NCBI GenBank assembly: GCA_029251165.1
Contig: JAQXDW010000101.1
Location: forward strand, 1 to 38,580
Length of the DNA stretch: 38,580 nucleotides
DNA from: Myxococcota bacterium
GTDB lineage: Bacteria > Myxococcota_A > UBA796
Direction: 5' to 3'
A program made the translations under genes and the position numbers. A model generated the notes under the pieces. That model saw only the letters and a list, made by a program, of their open reading frames with translations, was not told the DNA's origin and did not search any database. Of this stretch, positions 1-10,088 are shown piece after piece; position 1 is the stretch's first letter, and each line of letters opens with the position of its first letter.

Positions 1-665
1 AGCGCCAGCCGGCTGCCCAGCCATCCCCCGAGACCCGCTCCGACCGCGACTGCCGCTCCAGCCTCCCAATCCACAGCGTCACGAGAGACAAACATCGCCA
101 GCGCAGGGGCCGTAAACAGGAACACCAGCAGCACCTTGCTGGCGTTGGCTCGGACAAGATCCTGCCCCACCAGCAGCACCAGCGCGGCCAGCAAGAAGAT
201 ACCGACACCCGCCTGCAGAAAGCCACCGTAGACACCGATTGCAAACAGCCCGATCACCGCAGCAGGACTTGGCCGCACCGCCTGGCTTCGTCCCTCCAGC
301 CACCGCTTGGGACGAAGCGCAAGGATCGGCAGCATCGAGAGCATCGCGATGCCGATGATCCGAGACAGCAGCTCGGGCTCGATCGCAAGGGAGAGCCAGG
401 AGCCAAGGAGCGCACCGAGCCCCGCTGCTGGAGCGAGCCAGCGCACCGCAGCAGCGTCGAGCTTGTCGGCGCGTCGAAACTGATCCGCAGAGATGCCAGA
501 CTGGAGGAGCACCCCGAGCCGGTTGGTTCCGTTGGCAACGTCAACCGGAAGTCCGATGGCGCTGAGCGCAGCGAGGGTAAGGAACGAGCCACCGCCAGCC
601 AAGGTGTTGATGATGCCAGCCACACACCCAGCGCACAGCAGCAGGAACAGCTCCACTCCGGACAT
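1..665 (-). CDS. TauE/SafE-family membrane permease, C-terminus cut by window edge
   Basis: The reading frame starts at ATG 665 and stays open to base 1, so only about 221 N-terminal residues are visible and the stop lies outside the window. The protein is almost entirely hydrophobic helices. Near residues 10-30 it has the N-terminal signature of the TauE/SafE (PF01925) family: a Gly-rich first helix ending in LAGGGSFLTL. A second-half repeat begins near GVYGGFLQAGVGIFLLAA, as expected for the internal duplication of this family. Members are inner-membrane permeases linked to export of sulfite, sulfoacetate or other small organic anions; the substrate cannot be read from sequence. The start lies 30 bp from the divergent sulfatase-like gene, so the two probably share a short promoter region. 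Family assignment is firm; substrate is unknown. Confidence 0.85.
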   Translation of the reverse strand, partial: MSGVELFLLLCAGCVAGIINTLAGGGSFLTLAALSAIGLPVDVANGTNRLGVLLQSGISADQFRRADKLDAAAVRWLAPAAGLGALLGSWLSLAIEPELLSRIIGIAMLSMLPILALRPKRWLEGRSQAVRPSPAAVIGLFAIGVYGGFLQAGVGIFLLAALVLLVGQDLVRANASKVLLVFLFTAPALAMFVSRDAVDWEAGAAVAVGAGLGGWLGSRLA

Positions 666-695
666 TTCTCTCCCAATGCCTGCCACAATACAGAC

Positions 696-2150
696 ATGAT
701 CGCCCTCACACTGCTGGCATGCAGCGATCCAACGCTGCCCACATCACCCGATGTTCAGCCCGACATTGTCCTGGTCCTCACCAGCGGACTTCGAGAAGAC
801 ACCGTCCCTGGTGGCGCGACCGCGCAGCTCATCGAGGCGACCGGCGTGCCTCCAGGGCTGCGCTTCACAGCCGCCTACAGCCAGACCGTTCAGCCCTACA
901 TCGCGATGGGCTCGCTGCTCACCGGCCACTACCCCTCCGCCATCCCGCTGTGCAGTCCCCCGGTTCGTGCCGATCCAGACCTTCCCGAGCCGTTCTGTGT
1001 GGCGCTTCCTCCAGAGAAGCCAACCATGGCGGAGGTGCTGAGCTTGTATGGCTACCGCACAGCGATGATCACGGTGGACGCCGGCACGCTTACTCCCCTC
1101 GCCCGAGGCTTCCAGGAGATCATCAGCGTCGGCGGCGGCACCTTAGAGACGGCCTGGTCCGACGCCACCCGGGCGGCCAGTGGTTGGTGGAGCGCGTCCG
1201 AGGGCCACCCCCGGCTCCTCGTCGTCGCCGGGCAGCTTCACACCAAGACGCTGGAAGGCGCCGGCAGTGTGGCCCACACCACGATGGCGATGACCGAGGC
1301 GGAGCAGGCAGACTACCTCTCACAGAACCCCTGGTTTAACGAGCGAATCAGCGACACGATGCGCTGGCCAATCGTCACCGAGGCTTCTCGCGAGCTGGTC
1401 CGAGAGGCCTATGAGGACACCGCCCAGCGGGTCGGTGCTCAGGTCAAGGGGCTGCTCGGAGAGCTGGCGTGGCATCGACCACGCTGGACCGTGCTCACGG
1501 CCCTGCACGGCCTCACGCTGGGCGAGGACACCGGCTGTCGCAGTCCAGAGCAGCTCCGGGTCAACAGCCACATCGTCTTGCTGGACCGGACCCTGCGGGT
1601 TCCCCTGCTCGTCTATGGACCGACCCCAGCAGCGCACACCGAGCGCGTCGAGGCACCAGTCGAGCTGGTCGACCTGATGCCAACCTTCACCGCGCTGGCG
1701 GGCGCTGTTCCGCCGGCAGGGCTGCCCGGCGTCGATCTCCGTGCGCCGGCAGACCCCGGCGGGGTCGCCTATTCAGAATTTGGAGACATGCTCTCCCTGC
1801 GGCACCGTGGCACGATGCTGACCTTCCGCAGCCAGGTTCACGGCATCACCAGTGCTGACCCAAGGCTCACAGCGCGGCTGCTGCAGAGCGCACCGATATC
1901 GCTGACCGGAGAGACGAGCCGGAGGATGACGCCGGGACGGACAAATTACTACGAGTACCTGATGCACGAGGTCGTCGGAGATCCACTCCAGGTCTCCGCG
2001 CTGCCGGTCGGAGAGGACAGCGCTCGGTTCATGGAGATGGTGGCGATGCTCCTGGAGCGCCGCTCTGGTCTCGCTGCGCCGCCGACCAGCTCGCTGAGCT
2101 GGGAGGACGTCCAAGATCTTCGCCAGGAGGGGGCGCTGCATTACTGGTAG
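696..2150 (+). CDS. Sulfatase-fold lipoprotein lacking sulfatase active-site residues
   Basis: 484 residues. The fold signatures of the alkaline phosphatase/sulfatase superfamily are present: a first strand DIVLVLTSGLRED (residues 23-35), the segment SLLTGHYP (73-80) that normally follows the catalytic Cys/Ser, and late segments TALHGLTLGED and LRVPLLVYGP that match the family's DHG and RVPL regions. The catalytic chemistry appears lost. The first metal Asp is Ser30, no Cys or Ser stands at the nucleophile position (VQPYIAMG precedes SLLTG), the Arg of CxPxR is absent, and DHG reads LHG. The N-terminus MIALTLLAC looks like a minimal lipobox with Cys9. There is no in-frame ATG or GTG just upstream, so the short leader is not an obvious start error. 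I infer a surface or periplasmic binding or structural protein rather than a hydrolase. Confidence 0.75.
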   Translation: MIALTLLACSDPTLPTSPDVQPDIVLVLTSGLREDTVPGGATAQLIEATGVPPGLRFTAAYSQTVQPYIAMGSLLTGHYPSAIPLCSPPVRADPDLPEPFCVALPPEKPTMAEVLSLYGYRTAMITVDAGTLTPLARGFQEIISVGGGTLETAWSDATRAASGWWSASEGHPRLLVVAGQLHTKTLEGAGSVAHTTMAMTEAEQADYLSQNPWFNERISDTMRWPIVTEASRELVREAYEDTAQRVGAQVKGLLGELAWHRPRWTVLTALHGLTLGEDTGCRSPEQLRVNSHIVLLDRTLRVPLLVYGPTPAAHTERVEAPVELVDLMPTFTALAGAVPPAGLPGVDLRAPADPGGVAYSEFGDMLSLRHRGTMLTFRSQVHGITSADPRLTARLLQSAPISLTGETSRRMTPGRTNYYEYLMHEVVGDPLQVSALPVGEDSARFMEMVAMLLERRSGLAAPPTSSLSWEDVQDLRQEGALHYW

Positions 2151-2233
2151 GGAATCCGGCTCTCTGATGGGGCCACAACAGCCACTCCGACATCAACCCG
2201 CTATATAAAACATGGAGGGAGCGTCACGGCGTC

Positions 2234-2785
2234 ATGAAGTCGCATCAACCATCACGGCCAGTGCTTCGGCTGGTCGGCGAGCCAGAAGAGTTCCACAACG
2301 GGGCATGGCACCACGGTCGGCTCCTGGTTCTCTCCGAGCATGCAACGCTCCCAGACCGCTGCATCGTCTGCAACGCCGCAGCAGAAGGCCAGACGCTAAA
2401 AAAGACCCTCTACTGGCACAACCCATTTCTGCTCGCGCTGCTGGCGCTCCAGCCGCTCATCTACGGACTGCTGGCGTTCTTCTTAAAGCGCACCCGCCCC
2501 GTAGAGCTGCCGATGTGCAGCCATCACCAGCGCCTTCGGCGGGTGATGGGCTGGGTCGGGAGCCTGCTGGTGCTGTCCTTTCCGCTCTGTGCCCTGATCG
2601 GCATCAGCATCTCGGACCCTCGGCTGCTGCTGCCTGGTCTGCTGGCCAGCCTGGTCGGCCTGCTCGTCCTCCTGGTGGGGAGAAACGAGGTCTGGGCCTA
2701 CCGAATTACCGAGTCGCACGCTTTCATCTGGGGCAGCAACAGAGAGTGGCTCGATACACTACCCGAGTGGACTGAGCACGGTTGA
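2234..2785 (+). CDS. Small membrane protein with cytosolic CxxC/CxHH motif
   Basis: 183 residues, function unrecognised. An N-terminal soluble region of about 65 residues contains PDRCIVCN, a CxxC pair. Two hydrophobic hairpins follow: the first near residues 65-85, then a loop with MCSHHQR, then a pair near 106-125 and 130-147. The C-terminal 35 residues are soluble and polar. A CxxC followed by C-x-H-H across the first hairpin could form a Zn or Fe site; this is inference. The start at 2234 is preceded at about 12 nt by a GGAGGGAG stretch (2214-2221), rather far for a Shine-Dalgarno, but no better in-frame start is visible. It sits alone between the sulfatase-like gene and NDH-2, in the same direction. 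Confidence 0.65.
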   Translation: MKSHQPSRPVLRLVGEPEEFHNGAWHHGRLLVLSEHATLPDRCIVCNAAAEGQTLKKTLYWHNPFLLALLALQPLIYGLLAFFLKRTRPVELPMCSHHQRLRRVMGWVGSLLVLSFPLCALIGISISDPRLLLPGLLASLVGLLVLLVGRNEVWAYRITESHAFIWGSNREWLDTLPEWTEHG

Positions 2786-2828
2786 CGGCAGCGCCTTCGC
2801 AGCTACATTCCGTCTCCCGAGACCGGAA

Positions 2829-4070
2829 ATGGCCATGTCAGAGATTCCGCATGTTGTGATCGTAGGCGGAGGCTTTGGCGGCCTGAACGCGGCGCTCTCG
2901 CTGCGCAGCGCCCCTGTCCGAGTCACCCTGATAGATCGCAGCAACCACCACCTGTTCCAGCCCCTGCTCTACCAAGTGGCAACCGCTGGGCTCGCTGCGC
3001 CCGACATCGCCGCCCCCATCCGCCGCATTCTCCGTGGACAGGACAACGTCACGGTGCTGATGGGCGAGGTCGACGACATCGACACCGCAGAGAAGACCGT
3101 CTGCTTCTCCGGCAGCGAGATTCCCTATGATCACCTGATCGTCGCCGTGGGTGCGGTCAACCACTGGTTTGGGAATGACGACTGGGCGGCGCATGCCCCC
3201 GGCCTGAAGACGATCGATGATGCCCTCGACATCCGCCGGCGCATCCTGGTGGCGTTTGAGTCCGCAGAGCGTGCCACCGATCCGGAAGAGCAGTCGCAGT
3301 GGCTGACCTTTGCCGTCGTCGGCGGCGGACCCACCGGGGTCGAGCTGGCGGGCAGCATCATCGAGGTCGCCACCCATGCCCTCGCCCGTGACTTCCGCAA
3401 CTTCGACACCCAGCGAACGAAGGTCATCTTGATCGAGGGCGGCGACCGCATCCTCCCTGCGTTTCCCGAGGACCTCTCCCAGAAGGCACGCGCGCAGCTC
3501 GCCGGGCTCGGTGTGGAGGTCCGAACCGGCAGCCGGGTCACCGACATCACTGCTGAGGGTGTGCGACTGGGAGAGGAGCTGGTCGCTGCTCGGACGGTCC
3601 TGTGGGGGGCTGGCGTAAAGGCCAGTCCGCTGCTGGCTGCCCTCGACGTGCCGCTGGATCGTGGCGGGCGGGTGCTGGTCGAGCCCGACCTCTCCATTCC
3701 CGGCCACCCTGAGGTCACTGTCATCGGAGACGCCGCCGCGCTGAAGCAAGACGACAAGTGGGTGCCCGGGGTCGCGCCCGCAGCCACCCAGGGAGGCCAG
3801 CACGTCGCGGGCAACATCCGCCGGGGTCTGGCCAGCAAGCTCCCCCTTCCCTTCCGCTACACCGACAAGGGCTCGCTGGCGACCATCGGCAGGAGGGCGG
3901 CAGTGGCGGACTTCGGGCGGCTGAGGTTCTCCGGGTTCTTCGCCTGGCTGCTGTGGATGGGGGTCCATGTCCTCTTCCTCATCGGCTTCCGCAACAAGGC
4001 TGCGGTCATGATGGAGTGGGCCTGGGCCTACCTGACCTATCAGCGATCTGCGCGCGTCATCCTGCGGTAG
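2829..4070 (+). CDS. ndh: Type II NADH:quinone oxidoreductase (NDH-2)
   Basis: 413 residues, normal length. Two dinucleotide-binding folds are clear: FAD motif GGGFGGL near residues 12-18 and NAD(P) motif VVGGGPTGVELAG near residues 162-174. The FAD-closing segment VIGDAAAL sits near 298, followed by GVAPAATQGGQH, typical of NDH-2. The first strand is followed by NHHLFQPLLYQVATAGL, the quinone/FAD contact region of this family. A hydrophobic, amphipathic tail (GFFAWLLWMGVHVLFLIGF) is the membrane anchor. The enzyme oxidises NADH and reduces membrane quinone without proton pumping. ATG 2829 and ATG 2835 are both possible; a GAGACCGG stretch just upstream suits either. No partner genes are adjacent. 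Confidence 0.92.
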   Translation: MAMSEIPHVVIVGGGFGGLNAALSLRSAPVRVTLIDRSNHHLFQPLLYQVATAGLAAPDIAAPIRRILRGQDNVTVLMGEVDDIDTAEKTVCFSGSEIPYDHLIVAVGAVNHWFGNDDWAAHAPGLKTIDDALDIRRRILVAFESAERATDPEEQSQWLTFAVVGGGPTGVELAGSIIEVATHALARDFRNFDTQRTKVILIEGGDRILPAFPEDLSQKARAQLAGLGVEVRTGSRVTDITAEGVRLGEELVAARTVLWGAGVKASPLLAALDVPLDRGGRVLVEPDLSIPGHPEVTVIGDAAALKQDDKWVPGVAPAATQGGQHVAGNIRRGLASKLPLPFRYTDKGSLATIGRRAAVADFGRLRFSGFFAWLLWMGVHVLFLIGFRNKAAVMMEWAWAYLTYQRSARVILR

Positions 4071-4118
4071 TTCCTGAGGCTGAACTACAGTGACAGAGAC
4101 AGACACGGAGCGAACAGC

Positions 4119-4742
4119 ATGCATCGGCGAGGTCTCCTCACGACCGCAGTGATCACAGCACTGTGGGGCTGCACCCCAAATTTCTGGAGCCTCCGCACCG
4201 GAGTCGAGGGTGGAGCGGTCGAGGGCAGCGTGGAAGCGACCCTGGTGTGGTCTGACGGCTGCGATGATCTCACCGTCTTTGCCATGGACGAAGAAGACAG
4301 CGCCCTCCTGATCTTTGAGATGAGTGGTCCCATCCTGGACATGCACGAAGACCGGGATCGCCTGAGGACACACGTTCTCTCAGCGGACGATGACTTCACC
4401 CTCACCGTTCACACCGGCCAGAACCTCTACAGCAAGGTCTGTCAGAACGAACACTACGGCTACTACTACGACAGCACCGATGCATGGGATGACACAGAGG
4501 GCGGGAGCGGCGGCGGCTCCCCACCGCCCAGCGAGCGGGTGTTCGAGTACGTCTCTGGCGACGTCCGGATGCACCTCACTGCAGAGCGGCGGCGCTGGAG
4601 CTACAGCGGCTTGAACGATCCCGTTCACGTGAAGCTGCTGCTCGACGACATCACCCTGGTGGAGGCAGAGACCGGCGCTGCGGTGTCCGTGCCGGGGATG
4701 ATGATCCAGGCCTACATCTATCAGTCGTACTGGTACTACTGA
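4119..4742 (+). CDS. Putative lipoprotein, Tyr-rich, function unknown
   Basis: 207 residues. The N-terminus MHRRGLLTTAVITALWGC has a positive n-region, a hydrophobic core and a lipobox-like LWGC with Cys18, so a lipid-anchored envelope protein is likely. The mature part alternates short beta-prone stretches with acidic turns. Around residues 110-125 there is a tyrosine cluster (YGYYYDSTDAW), then a flexible Gly/Ser/Pro linker (GGSGGGSPPPS), and the protein ends in YIYQSYWYY. I do not recognise a family. GGAGC lies 8 nt before the ATG. The gene ends 48 bp from a convergent gene. Two free Cys residues (in DGCDD and VCQNE) could form a periplasmic disulfide. Confidence 0.7.
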   Translation: MHRRGLLTTAVITALWGCTPNFWSLRTGVEGGAVEGSVEATLVWSDGCDDLTVFAMDEEDSALLIFEMSGPILDMHEDRDRLRTHVLSADDDFTLTVHTGQNLYSKVCQNEHYGYYYDSTDAWDDTEGGSGGGSPPPSERVFEYVSGDVRMHLTAERRRWSYSGLNDPVHVKLLLDDITLVEAETGAAVSVPGMMIQAYIYQSYWYY

Positions 4743-4767
4743 CGTCGTCCCCTCTCGGATGCCGGCT

Positions 4768-4790
4768 GCGATCAAGCCATGGCCGATCGC
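4768..4790. terminator. Weak hairpin between convergent genes
   Basis: GCGATC (4768-4773) and GATCGC (4785-4790) form a 6-bp inverted repeat with an 11-nt loop. It lies exactly between two convergent stop codons. It lacks a T-tract, so it may be only a weak terminator. Confidence 0.25.
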
Positions 4791-6290
4791 TCACTCCGCA
4801 GCCCCCCACATCTCCATCACCCAAGATCCGGGGCTGAGTCCCTGGCGAGCGCGCTCGAAGTGCAGCGCGACCCGCTTCGAGACGAGGTCGCTGTTGAGCA
4901 AGGGAGTCGCGAGGCACACCCACAGGCGCATCTCATCGGCGGGGAGCTGCTGGCGGCAGAAGGTCGAGAATTCATCGCAGCGACCGCCGAGGAAGTCCTC
5001 CAGATCGTTGGCCCAGTAGGACTCCTGGGGAGGCGACTCCGAAGGCTGGACCTCGATGAACCGAGGCTCGGAGAATCCAACAACAAAGTCTCGAACCTCA
5101 TGCTCGCGGGCACACCCGAAGCGCACTCGGACACGGTAGCTCCCGCCGTACGCTGCGAGGAGGTGGAGAACAGGAGGCTGCTGCTGACCGTGGAGGAAGG
5201 GCAGGAAGCGATCGTTGAGCAGCGCGAGGATCTGGGCGCGCTGCTGCCGCTGATCTCGGGCATCCGAGCGCAGCGGAGCACAGGGAAGCGACGGGGAGAA
5301 GGTCAGCTCCGACGCAAAGCGACGGTCCGCTTCCTGGTCGAGCAGCACCAGACCAGATGCTGGCATGCGCTGCGTGATCCGCCCGGAGGTGATGGTGTGA
5401 ACACACCCCGGCGTGAGGCTGTCGATGTGGTGTCGGCAGCCACTCCGCGCCGCTACCGCACGCTCCTCCTCGACCCGATCCGCGATCCGAACCGGAAACA
5501 GGATGTGCTGCCAGCGGTCATCCAGCTCCTGCGGCGCGGTCAGCCCCTGGCCGTGAATCAGCCGCAGGACCCGCTCGTCCTGCCAGATGTCGTCTGGGTC
5601 CGACACCGGCTCATACAGCATGCTTGCTTCCTCCAGCAGCTCATCGATCGCAATGGAGCGGACCGCTTCACGCGCCTCAGCGGTCGGACAGAGCCGACTC
5701 GCCATGGTTCCGCTCAGCTCGTTCTCAGTGGTGAGGTAGACCGCCGAGTCGATGCCCGGCTGACACATCAGCGCGCTGATGAAGGCTCGGAAGTCCAGCA
5801 GCTCCAGCGAGAGCCGGGCATCCGCCTCCACGAGCACCCGCTCCGCCCCGTTGGTGGCGACGAGGATCATGACGTCGTCTTCGTTCGTCGTCTCCAGCCC
5901 GATGTCGTAGAACCCCAGCAGCTCGAGCCCTCGAAACATCATGGGGGTGTGGGGAGCTAAGAGGCGCACATCGAGGCTGGGCAGGTGGGCGTGGAGGACG
6001 GGAAGCAGGAAGCTCAGGCTGACCGGCAGGAGCAGGACCGGCGGAAACGCCAGCTCACGCCACAGCCGGACCAAGGTGTACGGATCGAGGTGATCGCAGT
6101 GGGCATGGGTGAGGTAGACGGCGTGGACGGGTCCGAGAGCGTCGATCTCGAGCCGAAGGCGGGGGAAGCGACCCATGGCATCGCCGGTGGAGTGGTCAGA
6201 GAGCCACGGATCGACAAGGATCCGCGTGTGCTGAAGGTCCTGCTGAAAATCAACCAGGACGCAGCTGTGGCCGAGGGCGGTGATCTGCAT
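4791..6290 (-). CDS. Metallo-beta-lactamase-fold hydrolase, UlaG/CMAH-like, with long C-terminal domain
   Basis: 499 residues from ATG 6290, chosen because GGAGG lies 5 nt upstream and the fold begins at once with MQITALGHSC. The metal-binding motif THAHCDHLD gives His62, His64, Asp66 and His67. The N-terminal GHSC and DPWL match UlaG-like and CMP-Neu5Ac-hydroxylase-like members of the superfamily. Residues about 190-499 form an additional region that is not the usual short MBL tail: it contains a helical section, a Cys/His-containing section, and near the end SYWANDLEDFLGGRCDEFS. The real substrate is unknown; related proteins act on lactones, phosphodiesters or sugars. There is no signal peptide, so it should be cytosolic. 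It is transcribed away from its neighbours and ends 48 bp from a convergent lipoprotein gene. Confidence 0.75.
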   Translation of the reverse strand: MQITALGHSCVLVDFQQDLQHTRILVDPWLSDHSTGDAMGRFPRLRLEIDALGPVHAVYLTHAHCDHLDPYTLVRLWRELAFPPVLLLPVSLSFLLPVLHAHLPSLDVRLLAPHTPMMFRGLELLGFYDIGLETTNEDDVMILVATNGAERVLVEADARLSLELLDFRAFISALMCQPGIDSAVYLTTENELSGTMASRLCPTAEAREAVRSIAIDELLEEASMLYEPVSDPDDIWQDERVLRLIHGQGLTAPQELDDRWQHILFPVRIADRVEEERAVAARSGCRHHIDSLTPGCVHTITSGRITQRMPASGLVLLDQEADRRFASELTFSPSLPCAPLRSDARDQRQQRAQILALLNDRFLPFLHGQQQPPVLHLLAAYGGSYRVRVRFGCAREHEVRDFVVGFSEPRFIEVQPSESPPQESYWANDLEDFLGGRCDEFSTFCRQQLPADEMRLWVCLATPLLNSDLVSKRVALHFERARQGLSPGSWVMEMWGAAE

Positions 6291-6413
6291 GGGGACCTCC
6301 GGTGAGGAGGGCTCCCGTATGCCGCTGGGAGAGTTCGCCACACCCTGTCGATGGGGAGCGCCCTCGCAGACCACACGCCAGCAGCGGGCCGGCACCTCCG
6401 CGCAGCGCCCGCG

Positions 6414-7268
6414 CTACTCCGGCGTCACCGCGCTGAGGTTGTCGTAGAGCATCTGAATCTCCCCGGGGCCGTGGATCATCATGTCCACAAAGCGATGGTT
6501 GAAGGCAATGTCGTCTACTCGGTAGACCTGGTGCGCGTAGACGCTCTGCATCAGCGCGTCGTCGGTCCCGGTGAAGGAGGCGAGGATGAACAGCATCCGG
6601 TCCTGGACATCCTCTGGGCTGACGGCATGCAGCGGGCTGTGCGCGTCGAGTCGGTGGAGCAGGACTCGGGAGAGCATGAACATCGGCGTCTCGGACTGCA
6701 CCAGCTCCAGCTCTATCTGGCGTCGAAGGAGTGTGCCCTCTGCTGTCACCTGCTCCACGAGGACATGCAGCTGCACGCGGGCATCGAAGATGCGGTTGTC
6801 GCGCTCGTTGGCAATGCGCAGCATCAAGGTCGAGACGCCATTGTGGGTGCAGATGACCAGCTTGTCGGAGAAGCCGACCCGGGCCACAGGCCGAGAGAAC
6901 CGGCTGTACAGCAGCGCAGTCATCATCGCAACGCCGGCGAGGCCGACAAACGACTCCAGGGTCACCAGCGCATGTGCGTAGGGCGTCTTCGGCAGCATGC
7001 CGCCGTAGCCGATGGTCGAGAAGGTCTGCACCGAGAACCAGAAGACATCCTGAATCGCGCCGGGCTCTGCACCCTCGATGCAGTCCCCGCCGAGCAAAAA
7101 GAGAGCCGCGAAGAGGCCGATGAAGAACAGGTAGGTGCCGAGCGCAAACAGGAGAAGGTTGATGCCATTGCCGCGCATCAGCAGGTGGTAGAGATCGGAG
7201 AACGGACGCCGAGGCTGGTTGAGGATCTGGTACTTCATGCTGCTCGACCCATAGTCCAGACGCGACAT
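6414..7268 (-). CDS. KirBac-type inward-rectifier potassium channel
   Basis: 284 residues from ATG 7268; AGGGAGG upstream supports this start. The order is that of prokaryotic inward rectifiers: a slide helix (about 20-35), TM1 (38-60), a pore loop with selectivity filter TIGYG at residues 85-89, TM2 (about 98-120), and a cytoplasmic immunoglobulin-like beta domain. That domain starts with RVGFSDKLVICTHNG and contains RIANERDNRIFDARVQL, both typical of KirBac proteins. It should form a tetrameric inner-membrane K+ channel gated from the cytoplasm. It is divergent from the ABC-F gene with 93 bp between the starts and appears monocistronic. Confidence 0.93.
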   Translation of the reverse strand: MSRLDYGSSSMKYQILNQPRRPFSDLYHLLMRGNGINLLLFALGTYLFFIGLFAALFLLGGDCIEGAEPGAIQDVFWFSVQTFSTIGYGGMLPKTPYAHALVTLESFVGLAGVAMMTALLYSRFSRPVARVGFSDKLVICTHNGVSTLMLRIANERDNRIFDARVQLHVLVEQVTAEGTLLRRQIELELVQSETPMFMLSRVLLHRLDAHSPLHAVSPEDVQDRMLFILASFTGTDDALMQSVYAHQVYRVDDIAFNHRFVDMMIHGPGEIQMLYDNLSAVTPE

Positions 7269-7361
7269 ATCGGTCGACCTCCCTGTGCGACCAGAGTGTA
7301 GTGGCCCCAGACCTACGGCGCATGCACCCCGCCGACTCGTCCTCCGGGATAAGCCCCGGCC

Positions 7362-9207
<1,846 letters not shown>

Positions 9208-9215
<8 letters not shown>

Positions 9216-10059
9216 CGAGCAGGGACGCCCGGTCCCGGTTCTGGCCCTCGCTGTGACCGCCATCAGCGCCGCAGCCGTCCTGGTCCGGCTGGCTCCAGAC
9301 GTCTCTCCGGTCGCGGCAGCGCTGTGGCGAACGGCTGCGGTCGGGCTGCTCCTCGCCCCGACGCTGTGGGGCGCCAAGCTGAAGCTACAGCGGCGAGACC
9401 CTCCGCTGATCCTGCTGTCCGGGCTGCTGCTGGCGCTGCACTTCTGGAGCTGGTTCGCCTCGCTGGCCCACACCTCCGTCATGCGCTCGACGGTGCTCGT
9501 CTGCCTCACCCCGATCTGGGCCGGGCTGCTGGAGTGGGGGCTGCTCAAGAACGCTCCGCCGCGTCGATACTGGGCCGGGGTTGGCCTGGCGCTGCTGGGG
9601 GTGGTCGTGATGTCCGGTGCTGATCTGAGCGGCGTGTCGCTCCTCGGCGACGGACTGGCGCTGCTCGGGGGTGTGCTCAGCGCCAGCTATCTGCTCGTCG
9701 GCCGGGTGGTCCGTCCACGGGTGCCCATCGGGCCGTATGGATCGCTGATCTGCCTGTCTTGCGCCGCGTGGCTGATCCCAGCAGCCGTGCTGACCGGCGC
9801 ACCGGTGACCGGCTTCGCCGCGGCCTCCTGGATGGCGCTGGCGGGCATGGCGCTCGGACCGCAGCTCATCGGTCACATCGGCCTGAATTACGCTGTCCGG
9901 TATGTACCGGCGGCCACCGTCGCGGCGCTGCTGCTGCTGGAGCCGGTGGGCGCGAGCATCCTCGGGGCGCTGCTGCTCGGAGAGATCCCGAGCACGCAGG
10001 AGATCCTCGGCGGGCTGCTGATCCTCGTCGGAGTGGGAGCCAGCAGCCGACGCGGGTAA
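9208..10059 (+). CDS. EamA-family (DMT superfamily) transporter
   Basis: 283 residues from GTG 9208. This start is chosen because GAGGAGG at 9195-9201 lies 6 nt upstream and the frame overlaps the ABC-F stop by 8 nt, pointing to translational coupling. About ten hydrophobic helices form two EamA repeats; the first begins LALAVTAISAAAVLVRLAP and includes the family-typical HFWSWFASLAHTSVMRSTVLV, and the second starts near SLLGDGLALLGGVLSASYLLVGR. DMT exporters move amino acids, metabolites or drugs across the inner membrane; the substrate is not readable. Coupling to an ABC-F gene could mean a joint role in antibiotic tolerance, but this is inference. Confidence 0.88.
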
Positions 10060-10088
10060 GCTACACTTCGATCAAGGCGGGGTGCACC

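Noticed and set aside
2838..4373. 511-residue minus-strand open frame
   Set aside because: Antisense to NDH-2; no domain.
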